Source: an uncultured Bacteroidota bacterium
GTDB lineage: Bacteria; Bacteroidota; Bacteroidia; Flavobacteriales; Flavobacteriaceae
Direction: 5' to 3'
Assembly: GCA_903837025.1 (NCBI GenBank)
Contig: CAILTC010000006.1
Span: forward strand, 1-9,733
Length of the DNA stretch: 9,733 nt
The position numbers and the translations under genes were made by a program. The notes under the pieces were generated by a model. The model was given only the letters and a program-made list of their open reading frames with translations. It was not told the origin of the DNA and did no database searches. Positions 1 through 6,481 of the stretch are shown here, piece after piece (position 1 is the first letter of the stretch; each line of letters starts with the position of its first letter).

Positions 1-1609
1 CTGTCAAAATTACAAACACCATAAAGAATTCGAATAAATTGTGGATTTCAAATCCTGCAAAAATTGGATTATGGTCGCTTATTTGTTTGGAAGCTAAAAG
101 TTGTAATTGCTCTGCATTAGGAACAATTTTTTTATCTAAAACGCTTTGTAAATCAATTCCCAACTCTTTTGCTTTGATGAATTTATCTCCAGTTGCGGGC
201 ATAATCGAACCTAAAGTTCCAGCTAAAGCATAACCTGAAGCATTCGATAAGAAAAACACCCCGTATAAAAGTGAAGAAAAACGCTTTGGCGAAAGCTTTC
301 CTACCAATGACAATCCTATTGGCGACAAGCACAACTCGGCACAAGTATTTAAGAAATACAATAATATTAACCATTTAACAGCTAAAAGCCCTGAATTTCC
401 TAGATCTTTTACTTGATTAGCAATCATAAAAAAACTAACCGTAATCAATAATAAACCAACGGCTAATTTAGCCGGAGAAATGGGCTCTTTATCATTAGCT
501 CTTAGTTTATCCCATAATAAACTAAAAGGAAGAGCTAAAGCAACCACAAATAATCCGTTAAAAATTTGAACCATCGAAGCTGGCATTTGCCATCCAAAAA
601 AACCCCTGTCAGTTTGATTATCTGCAATAAATGTTAAGGAAGAGCCAGCCTGCTCAAAAGCTGCCCAAAAGAAGATAATAAAAAACGAAACAATATAGAT
701 AACAATAATTCGATCTCTTTCTATTTTTGTCAAAGAAGAATCAGAAATGATTAACCCTGCCAATGTTAACCCACTAGAATAAATTAGTGTATAAATTAAA
801 TTTTGTTCAAAAACAAAATGAACTAAAACTCCTAAAACAAGAAACACAATTCCAGCAATTATCAATGATAATTGAGAGAAATTAGCTTTTTGTGCTTCGC
901 CTTCTTCAAAATCTTCCGCAACATTTTTGGATGGCAATCCTCCAAGAGGTCTTCCTTCTGGCGTAACTACATATTTATTTTTTAATGCATAAAAAACAAC
1001 CGTTCCAATAAGCATAGCAATTGATGCGGCCAAAAATCCCCATTTAAAAGCGTGAATATCTCTGATTCCTCCTGTATCCTTAACATCACCTAGCAAAGGA
1101 CAGATCGATTGTCCTAAAAAAGCACCGATATTGATTCCCATGTAAAAAATAGTGAAAGCAGTATCCAATTTACTTTTTTCTTGTTTTGGATATAAACTCC
1201 CAACCATACTGGAAATGTTTGGTTTAAAAAAACCATTCCCGAAAACAATTACACCTAAACCACAATACATAATTGTTGTAGAAAAACTCAAATTTGATTC
1301 AAATATGCTAGCACTGGTAAACAACAATAATTGTCCAATAGCCATCATCAAGCCACCCAATAAAATACAGTTTCTATTTCCAAAAAAACGATCGGCAATA
1401 AACCCTCCCAACATTGGTGTTAAATAGCACAATCCTAGAAATCCTCCGTAAATCAAGGAAGCATTTTCTTCTTTCATCATTAATGAATTTACTAGAAATA
1501 AAACCAATAAGGTTCTCATCCCATAAAAATTGAAACGTTCCCACATTTCTGTTCCAAATAACACCCAAAGTCCTTTTGGATGCGCTGTTTTAACTTGAGT
1601 CTCCGACAT
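1..1609 (-). CDS. POT/PTR2-family proton-coupled peptide transporter, C-terminus cut by window edge
   Basis: An inner-membrane major-facilitator carrier that imports di- and tripeptides with protons. The frame reads without interruption from ATG at 1609 (MSETQVKTAHPKGLW) for 536 codons and leaves the window within a hydrophobic segment. Since POT proteins usually have 460-600 residues, probably only the last few dozen are missing. Visible family signatures are the ExxER proton-coupling motif (EMWERFNFYGMR, residues 21-32), an ADRFFG loop near 72-77, GNGFFKPN near 124-131, the PTR2 signature FYMGINIGA near 155-163, a mid-protein FFWAAFEQAGSS segment, and CAELCLSPIGLS in the C-terminal half. 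Many hydrophobic helices fit a 12-14 TM carrier. It lies 59 nt downstream of the DPP IV gene on the same strand, and no TAnnTTTG promoter is visible in that gap, so co-transcription is likely (inference). The family is certain; the exact peptide preference cannot be read. Confidence 0.95.
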   Translation of the reverse strand, partial: MSETQVKTAHPKGLWVLFGTEMWERFNFYGMRTLLVLFLVNSLMMKEENASLIYGGFLGLCYLTPMLGGFIADRFFGNRNCILLGGLMMAIGQLLLFTSASIFESNLSFSTTIMYCGLGVIVFGNGFFKPNISSMVGSLYPKQEKSKLDTAFTIFYMGINIGAFLGQSICPLLGDVKDTGGIRDIHAFKWGFLAASIAMLIGTVVFYALKNKYVVTPEGRPLGGLPSKNVAEDFEEGEAQKANFSQLSLIIAGIVFLVLGVLVHFVFEQNLIYTLIYSSGLTLAGLIISDSSLTKIERDRIIVIYIVSFFIIFFWAAFEQAGSSLTFIADNQTDRGFFGWQMPASMVQIFNGLFVVALALPFSLLWDKLRANDKEPISPAKLAVGLLLITVSFFMIANQVKDLGNSGLLAVKWLILLYFLNTCAELCLSPIGLSLVGKLSPKRFSSLLYGVFFLSNASGYALAGTLGSIMPATGDKFIKAKELGIDLQSVLDKKIVPNAEQLQLLASKQISDHNPIFAGFEIHNLFEFFMVFVILT

Positions 1610-1668
1610 ATTATTTATTTTGGTTATTGGTTATTATAAAATCCATCATCACCGATTGTGAGGCTATT

Positions 1669-3843
1669 TTACAGATTAGTTTTGATAAAATTAGTCATTT
1701 TATTGTAAAGCTGAATCCTCGTTTTCCCTCCATAAATTCCGTGATTTTTATCCGGATAAATCTGTGAATCAAATTGTTTGTTGGCTTGAATTAGCGCTTC
1801 CATCATTTGCATCGAATTTTGAACATGCACATTGTCGTCGCCCGAACCATGAATTAATAAAAATTTCCCTTTTAATTTACTAACAAAATTGATTGGCGAA
1901 TTATCATCATATCCTTTAGGATTTTCTTGAGGCGTTTGCATATATCTTTCGGTGTAAACGCTGTCATAAAAACGCCAATTGGTAACTGGCGCAACGGCAA
2001 TCGCCATTTTGAAAATATTATTGCCTTTCATAATACAATTACTTGACATAAAACCACCATACGACCAACCCCAAATTCCTATTCTAGATTTGTCAACATA
2101 CGTATAATCGCCTATGACTTTTGCTGCATCAATTTGGTCTTCGACTTCATATTTGCCTAATTGTTTATAGGTAACTTTTTTAAAATCGGATCCTTTAAAA
2201 CCCGTTCCACGACCATCAACACAAGCCACAATATACCCTTGCTGTGCCAACATCATAAACCAATAATCGTCATACGAATTCCAATCATTATTCACTTGCT
2301 GGGAACCTGGTCCCGAATATTGATACATAAAAACAGGATATTTTTTATTGGGATCAAAGTCTTTCGGTTTCATGATCCAAGCATTTAAGTCATTTCCTTT
2401 TTCCGTTTTAAGTACAAAAAAATCTTTTTGTGGCAAATCGTAGGCTTTGAGTTTTGTTGCTAATTCATGGTTATCTTCAATAACCTGAATTTGTTTTCCT
2501 GACTTCGATTCATTCAGAGAATAGCTAGTTGGCTGATTTGCACTAGAAAATGTGCTGATATAAAATTGAAAATTTGGACTAAAAGTGGCCGCAGTTGTAC
2601 CAACACTTTGAGACAAACGCACTTTGTTTTTACCGTTCAAATTGATGCGGTAAACATCTCTATTTATTGAGCCATTTTCGGTTGATTGATAAAAAACGGT
2701 ATTTGTTTTTTCGTCTAAACCATAATACGAAGTCACTTCCCAATTTCCTTTGGTTACCTGATTTTTTAATTTTCCCGTTTTATCATACACATAAATGTGG
2801 TTAAAACCATCTTTTTCAGATGTCCAAATAAAGCTATTATCTTTCAAGAAAGTCAAATTATCCGTATCTACAAAATCGATATACGATTTGTCTTTTTCGT
2901 TCAAAACCACTTTTGTGGCTGCAGTTGTTCCATCAACAAAAAGCAAATCCAAATTATCTTGATGACGATTTAATATTTTTGCAGATAATACATTGGCATC
3001 ATTTGACCATTTAATTCTTGGAATATAAAAATCATTATATTGGTGCAAATCGACATTTTTTGTGGCTTTAGAACCTACATCATATAAATGTAAAGAAACT
3101 AGCGCGTTTTTTTCGCCCGCTTTTGGATATTTGAAAGTTTCAATTTTTGGATATAAATCTTTTCCAAAAATCGACATCGAAAATTCAGGAACCTGACTTT
3201 CGTCAAAACGAATATAGGCAATTTTTTTGCTGTCTTTGCTCCAATCAAATGCTCTTACAAAAGCAAATTCTTCTTCATAAACCCAATCCGTAATTCCGTT
3301 GATAATCGCATTTTTCTTTCCGTCGGTAGTAATTTGAGTATTTGAATTGGAAGCCACATCATAGATAAAAAGGTTATTATCTTTTGCGTAAGCAATCTTT
3401 TTCCCATCTGGCGAAAATGTAGGTTCTTGAACATGTTCCAGAATCTTAGTCAATTCCTTGGTTTCAATAGTATAAAGAAAATAATCGGCTGTAAAAGAAT
3501 GACGGTAGATTTTCTTAGTCGTATTGGCAATCAAAATCTGTTTTTCATCAGAGCTAAAAGTATAACTATCGATTCCGCCTAATAACTTATATTGATTTTT
3601 GGTGTCTATCAAAGTTGACACTTTTTTTAAGGTAGCAAAATCAAATAAATCAATTTGTACACTTCCGCTTGCTTCATCCGCATTCAAGACTGTATATTGA
3701 TTGGTATTTTTCATCGACTGTAATTCGTCCATTCCTTTGGCTTGGAATTCTCCAGCATAAATGGCTTCGACAGTGATTTTCTGCTGCCCGAAAACGCAAA
3801 CAAAAAACAATAAAAACAAGAAGGTAAATTTATTTGTATTCAT
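1669..3843 (-). CDS. dpp4: Dipeptidyl peptidase IV (S9B serine peptidase), secreted
   Basis: Removes N-terminal X-Pro or X-Ala dipeptides from peptides, outside the inner membrane. The 724-residue protein begins with a signal peptide (hydrophobic residues about 6-18, likely cleavage near VFG/QQ). It continues with a DPPIV_N beta-propeller (about 80-450) and an alpha/beta-hydrolase S9 domain (about 500-724). All expected active-site elements are present. The catalytic triad is S594 in GWSYGG, D669 in GSGDDNVHVQ and H701 in NHGIYGG. The substrate N-terminus would be held by the Glu pair in DWVYEEEF (E191/E192), with R114 in YRHSFTADY matching human R125. Y509 in the YSGPG loop corresponds to the oxyanion Tyr, and Y626 lies in the conserved DSVYTERYM region. 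The Glu pair separates DPP IV from prolyl oligopeptidase or acylaminoacyl peptidase. There is no lipobox and no obvious type IX secretion C-terminal domain, so a periplasmic location is inferred. It probably leads an operon with the downstream POT transporter. Confidence 0.97.
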   Translation of the reverse strand: MNTNKFTFLFLLFFVCVFGQQKITVEAIYAGEFQAKGMDELQSMKNTNQYTVLNADEASGSVQIDLFDFATLKKVSTLIDTKNQYKLLGGIDSYTFSSDEKQILIANTTKKIYRHSFTADYFLYTIETKELTKILEHVQEPTFSPDGKKIAYAKDNNLFIYDVASNSNTQITTDGKKNAIINGITDWVYEEEFAFVRAFDWSKDSKKIAYIRFDESQVPEFSMSIFGKDLYPKIETFKYPKAGEKNALVSLHLYDVGSKATKNVDLHQYNDFYIPRIKWSNDANVLSAKILNRHQDNLDLLFVDGTTAATKVVLNEKDKSYIDFVDTDNLTFLKDNSFIWTSEKDGFNHIYVYDKTGKLKNQVTKGNWEVTSYYGLDEKTNTVFYQSTENGSINRDVYRINLNGKNKVRLSQSVGTTAATFSPNFQFYISTFSSANQPTSYSLNESKSGKQIQVIEDNHELATKLKAYDLPQKDFFVLKTEKGNDLNAWIMKPKDFDPNKKYPVFMYQYSGPGSQQVNNDWNSYDDYWFMMLAQQGYIVACVDGRGTGFKGSDFKKVTYKQLGKYEVEDQIDAAKVIGDYTYVDKSRIGIWGWSYGGFMSSNCIMKGNNIFKMAIAVAPVTNWRFYDSVYTERYMQTPQENPKGYDDNSPINFVSKLKGKFLLIHGSGDDNVHVQNSMQMMEALIQANKQFDSQIYPDKNHGIYGGKTRIQLYNKMTNFIKTNL

Positions 3844-3899
3844 AGGAATTGATTAAATATAAAAACCATAAATTTTAGTGAAAATTTTACAATTATTTC

Positions 3900-3919
3900 A
3901 CATTTAAAGTGTTAAATGT
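3900..3919. repeat. Perfect 8-4-8 inverted repeat in divergent intergenic region
   Basis: ACATTTAA, a 4-nt spacer AGTG, then TTAAATGT: a perfect dyad in the 179-nt gap between the divergently transcribed dpp4 and mvaA genes. It sits about 57 nt upstream of the dpp4 start and about 40 nt upstream of the proposed mvaA -33 element. The location suits an operator for a dimeric regulator, but the arms are A/T rich and could occur by chance. The rest of the gap shows only the mvaA promoter motif. Confidence 0.4.
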
Positions 3920-3958
3920 TAAAAAAAATATTAGCCTTAACTATTTATTCAAGTTAAT

Positions 3959-3994
3959 TTGATTCCAAATAAAACAGCTAAAACCGTATCTTTG
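3959..3994 (+). promoter_or_regulatory. Bacteroidota-type promoter for mvaA
   Basis: TATCTTTG at 3987-3994 matches exactly the Bacteroidota -7 consensus TAnnTTTG. The nearest upstream TTG, at 3959-3961, could be the -33 element, though its 25-nt spacer is slightly long for the class. Transcription would begin near 4000, giving a leader of about 20 nt before the mvaA ATG. No Shine-Dalgarno sequence is seen, as is usual in this phylum. Confidence 0.65.
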
Positions 3995-4022
3995 CAGCAT
4001 ATTATTCCATAATCAATTGATA

Positions 4023-5345
4023 ATGAACAACACCATTTCTGGATTTTCAAAATTATCCAAAGAAGAAAAAATAAGCTGGATTGCCAAGGAGTATTTCAAC
4101 AATCCTTCGGAAGCCATATCGTTGTTAAAAAACTACTGGAATTCGGACGATAAAACACAGAAATTACACGATGAATTCATCGAAAACACAATAAGCAATT
4201 TCTATATTCCGCTAGGAGTAGCGCCAAATTTTCTAATTAACGGAAAATACAGCAGCATTCCAATGGCAATAGAAGAAAGTTCGGTGGTGGCAGCGGCATC
4301 AAAAGCCGCTAAATATTGGTCCACCCGTGGCGGATTTAAAGCCACCATAATCAATGCCGAAAAAATTGGACAAGTACACTTTATCTTCAAAGGTGATGAA
4401 TCAAAACTAGCTCTTTTCTTTGCACAAACAAAGGCCAAGTTTATTACTGACACCGAAAACATCACCAAAAACATGCGAAATCGAGGCGGTGGAATTTTAG
4501 ATATAGAACTTAGAGACAAAACAAATTTACTAGCGAACTACTTTCAACTTCACGCTACTTTTGATACCAAAGATAGCATGGGAGCCAATTTTATCAATTC
4601 GTGTTTGGAGCAATTTGCAAAAACCTTGAAAGAAGAAGCTTCGGCTTATACTTTATTTTCAGAAACCGAAAAAAACATCGAAGTTGTGATGAGCATTCTC
4701 TCGAATTATGTCCCTAATTGCACCGTTCGAGCCGAAGTTTCTTGCTTAGTAGAAGATCTAACAGAAAAACATATTCCGAATCCGGAAGCATTTGCCAAGC
4801 GGTTCATTCAAGCGGTTCAAATAGCAGAAATAGAACCTTTTCGAGCTGTAACACACAACAAAGGAATAATGAACGGAATCGACGCCGTTGTGCTTGCTAC
4901 CGGCAATGATTTTAGAGCCATCGAAGCCGGAATACACGCTTACGCTTCTCGAAACGGAAGTTACAGCAGTTTATCACATGCCAAAATAGAAAATGGTGTT
5001 TTTACCTTTTGGCTAGAAGTTCCTTTAGCTTTAGGGACAGTTGGCGGATTAACTTCGCTTCATCCTTTATCTAAATTCTCTTTAGAAATGTTAGAAAACC
5101 CTTCAGCTGAGGAATTAATGCAGTTTGTTGCAGTGGCTGGTTTGGCGCAAAATTTTGCTGCTTTGCGTTCTTTGACAACAACAGGAATTCAAGATGGACA
5201 CATGAAAATGCATTTGAACAATATCCTGAATCAGTTTGAAGCCGATGAAGAAGAGCGTGTTTTGATTCGGAAACATTTCAAACACCATACTGTTTCGCAC
5301 AGTGAGGTGGTTGAATATATTGAAAATTTAAGAAGACAATTATAA
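4023..5345 (+). CDS. mvaA: Class II hydroxymethylglutaryl-CoA reductase
   Basis: Reduces HMG-CoA to mevalonate in the cytoplasm, the committed step of the mevalonate route to isoprenoids. The ATG at 4023 (MNNTISGFSKLSKEEK) gives 440 residues, close to the usual class II length; a TTG two codons upstream is less likely. There are no N-terminal membrane spans, unlike class I enzymes. Motifs in order are PLGVAPNFLING (63-74); AIEESSVVAAAS (82-93) with the catalytic Glu at E84 or E85; DTKDSMGANF (181-190) at the dinucleotide-binding region; NKGIMNGIDAV (279-289) with catalytic K280; ATGNDFRAIEAG (292-303) with catalytic D296; and GHMKMH (392-397) with catalytic H393, followed by a flap of about 45 residues. 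The K-to-D spacing of 16 equals that recalled for the Pseudomonas mevalonii enzyme (K267/D283). The family ENVIG motif appears as ENTIS (54-58). It is the first gene of a rightward pair with a GHMP kinase 103 nt downstream. Confidence 0.97.
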   Translation: MNNTISGFSKLSKEEKISWIAKEYFNNPSEAISLLKNYWNSDDKTQKLHDEFIENTISNFYIPLGVAPNFLINGKYSSIPMAIEESSVVAAASKAAKYWSTRGGFKATIINAEKIGQVHFIFKGDESKLALFFAQTKAKFITDTENITKNMRNRGGGILDIELRDKTNLLANYFQLHATFDTKDSMGANFINSCLEQFAKTLKEEASAYTLFSETEKNIEVVMSILSNYVPNCTVRAEVSCLVEDLTEKHIPNPEAFAKRFIQAVQIAEIEPFRAVTHNKGIMNGIDAVVLATGNDFRAIEAGIHAYASRNGSYSSLSHAKIENGVFTFWLEVPLALGTVGGLTSLHPLSKFSLEMLENPSAEELMQFVAVAGLAQNFAALRSLTTTGIQDGHMKMHLNNILNQFEADEEERVLIRKHFKHHTVSHSEVVEYIENLRRQL

Positions 5346-5384
5346 CTATTCAACCCAGTTATTGTTAAAGGAAGAAGACAATTA
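5330..5384 (+). repeat. 13-nt direct repeat spanning the mvaA stop
   Basis: AAGAAGACAATTA occurs at 5330-5342, covering the last codons of mvaA, and again at 5372-5384 in the following gap; each copy is followed within a few bases by TATAA. The second copy looks like a short duplication of the mvaA 3' end. No function is evident. Confidence 0.5.
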
Positions 5385-5408
5385 ATTATAATTAGTCGTT
5401 CAAAAAAA

Positions 5409-5442
5409 CTTTGCGACTTTGCGACTTTATGCCTTCGTGGCA
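5409..5442 (+). repeat. Tandem CTTTGCGA intergenic repeat with small GC stem
   Basis: Two exact CTTTGCGA units (5409-5416 and 5417-5424) are followed by a decayed third unit (CTTTA, 5425-5429). A short stem then pairs TGCC (5430-5433) with GGCA (5439-5442) around TTCGT. The block stands out from the A/T-rich gap around it and ends 6 nt before the kinase ATG. It resembles 'CTTTGCG' intergenic repeats that I recall from Flavobacterium genomes; that likeness is from memory and unchecked. A TTG inside it opens an in-frame extension of the kinase, which I treat as repeat sequence rather than coding. Confidence 0.5.
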
Positions 5443-5448
5443 AATACT

Positions 5449-6366
5449 ATGAAAAAAGAATTTTACAGTAACGGAAAACTTTTAATTACGGGCGAATATC
5501 TGGTTCTTGATGGTGCCAAAGCATTTGCTTTACCAACCAAATTTGGACAGAATTTAATTGTCGAAAAAGGGATTAATCAAGAAATAACTTGGAAAAGTTA
5601 CGATAGTGATGGAAGTCTATGGTTTGAAGACCGTATTTTATTCTCGGAAATTTCTAGTGAAAAATCAACAGAAAAGCCAGTATCAGTAAGAGATACTTTG
5701 CTTGAAATTCTTCGGAAAGGTTATTTGCTAAATCCTGATTTCATCATTAATTCCGATGGATATTCGATAACAACAACGCTCACATTTCCTAAAAATTGGG
5801 GCTTGGGAACCTCATCGACTTTGATAAACAATGTTGCACAATGGCTCAAAATTGATGCTTTTGTTTTACTAAAAAATAGTTTTGGCGGCAGTGGCTACGA
5901 TATTGCTTGCGCTCAAAACAACACCCCAATTTTATATCATTTAGAGAGTGGAAAGCCAATTGTCGAAAAAATAGTTTTCGATCCCCAATTTACTAAAAAC
6001 CTTTATTTTGTTTACCTTGATAAAAAACAAAACAGCAAAACGGCGATAGCTTCCTATAATAAGAACAAAAATACAGATTTGACCAAAGCTATTTCCGAAA
6101 ATGATGCCATTACTTATGCCGTTTTAAATGCAAAAGACAGTCCAGAATTAGCTTTAGCTTTAGAAATGCATGAAGCAAAAATGAGTGACATTTTAGACAT
6201 GCAAATCATTAAAGAAACCTTATTTCAAGATTTTAATGGCGTTATAAAAAGTCTTGGCGCTTGGGGTGGCGATTTCGTTTTGGTCGTTTCAGAAGGAAAC
6301 CCAACAGATTATTTCGAGCAAAAAGGGTACAAAACCATTCTTTCCTATAAGGATATGATTTTATAA
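5449..6366 (+). CDS. GYDIA-family GHMP kinase, possibly a phosphomevalonate kinase
   Basis: A 305-residue cytoplasmic ATP-dependent small-molecule kinase of the GHMP fold. Motif 1 is GKLLITGEYLVLDG (9-22). The phosphate-binding motif 2 is GLGTSS (118-123). The family-naming GGSGYDIACA lies at 146-155, with D151 in the position of the catalytic Asp. Motif 3 is GAWGGDF (270-276). The start at 5449 (MKKEFYSNGK) is preferred over an in-frame TTG at 5419 because the extra ten residues are translated from the tandem repeat upstream and motif 1 follows ATG at the usual distance. Established: the GYDIA kinases form a recognised Bacteroidota GHMP subfamily without, as far as I know, a proven substrate. 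Inference: position after HMG-CoA reductase, an Asp in motif 3 as in phosphomevalonate kinase (GAGGGD), and a GDxA-like GYDIACA segment suggest phosphomevalonate or another mevalonate intermediate. Mevalonate kinase or an unrelated substrate is also possible. Confidence 0.9.
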   Translation: MKKEFYSNGKLLITGEYLVLDGAKAFALPTKFGQNLIVEKGINQEITWKSYDSDGSLWFEDRILFSEISSEKSTEKPVSVRDTLLEILRKGYLLNPDFIINSDGYSITTTLTFPKNWGLGTSSTLINNVAQWLKIDAFVLLKNSFGGSGYDIACAQNNTPILYHLESGKPIVEKIVFDPQFTKNLYFVYLDKKQNSKTAIASYNKNKNTDLTKAISENDAITYAVLNAKDSPELALALEMHEAKMSDILDMQIIKETLFQDFNGVIKSLGAWGGDFVLVVSEGNPTDYFEQKGYKTILSYKDMIL

Positions 6367-6426
6367 AAAATAAAATTATCCATAATCAATACGAATAATT
6401 TAATATAAGAGGTAATTGTAGTCATA

Positions 6427-6462
6427 AAAAAATACCGTATCGAAAACGATACGGTATTTTTT
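6427..6462. terminator. Bidirectional intrinsic terminator between convergent genes
   Basis: A perfect 16-bp stem (6427-6442 paired with 6447-6462) with an AAAA loop. Its core is TACCGTATCG / CGATACGGTA, and the outer pairs are A tract against T tract. It therefore gives a U-rich 3' end whichever strand is transcribed. It lies 60 nt past the kinase stop and 19 nt past the ppiD-like stop, so it can end both converging transcripts. Confidence 0.92.
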
Positions 6463-6481
6463 ATTTTCAAACCAATTTAAT

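Noticed and set aside
1152..1427. 91-codon open frame on the plus strand within the peptide transporter
   Set aside because: It is antisense to the conserved PTR2 motifs and low in complexity; a shadow frame.
3784..3843. Lipoprotein signal (Cys16) in DPP IV
   Set aside because: The residues before the Cys (F-F-V) do not fit a lipobox, and a type I cleavage after VFG fits better.
3854..3861. TATATTTA on the minus strand as a -7 element for dpp4
   Set aside because: It has one mismatch to TAnnTTTG and lies only about 10 nt before the start codon with no -33 partner.
4202..4519. 105-codon open frame on the minus strand within mvaA
   Set aside because: It lies wholly antisense to conserved reductase motifs and shows no recognisable domain; a shadow frame.
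5419..5448. TTG-initiated N-terminal extension of the GHMP kinase
   Set aside because: The ten extra residues are a translation of the tandem repeat block, and the ATG at 5449 places motif 1 at the normal distance.
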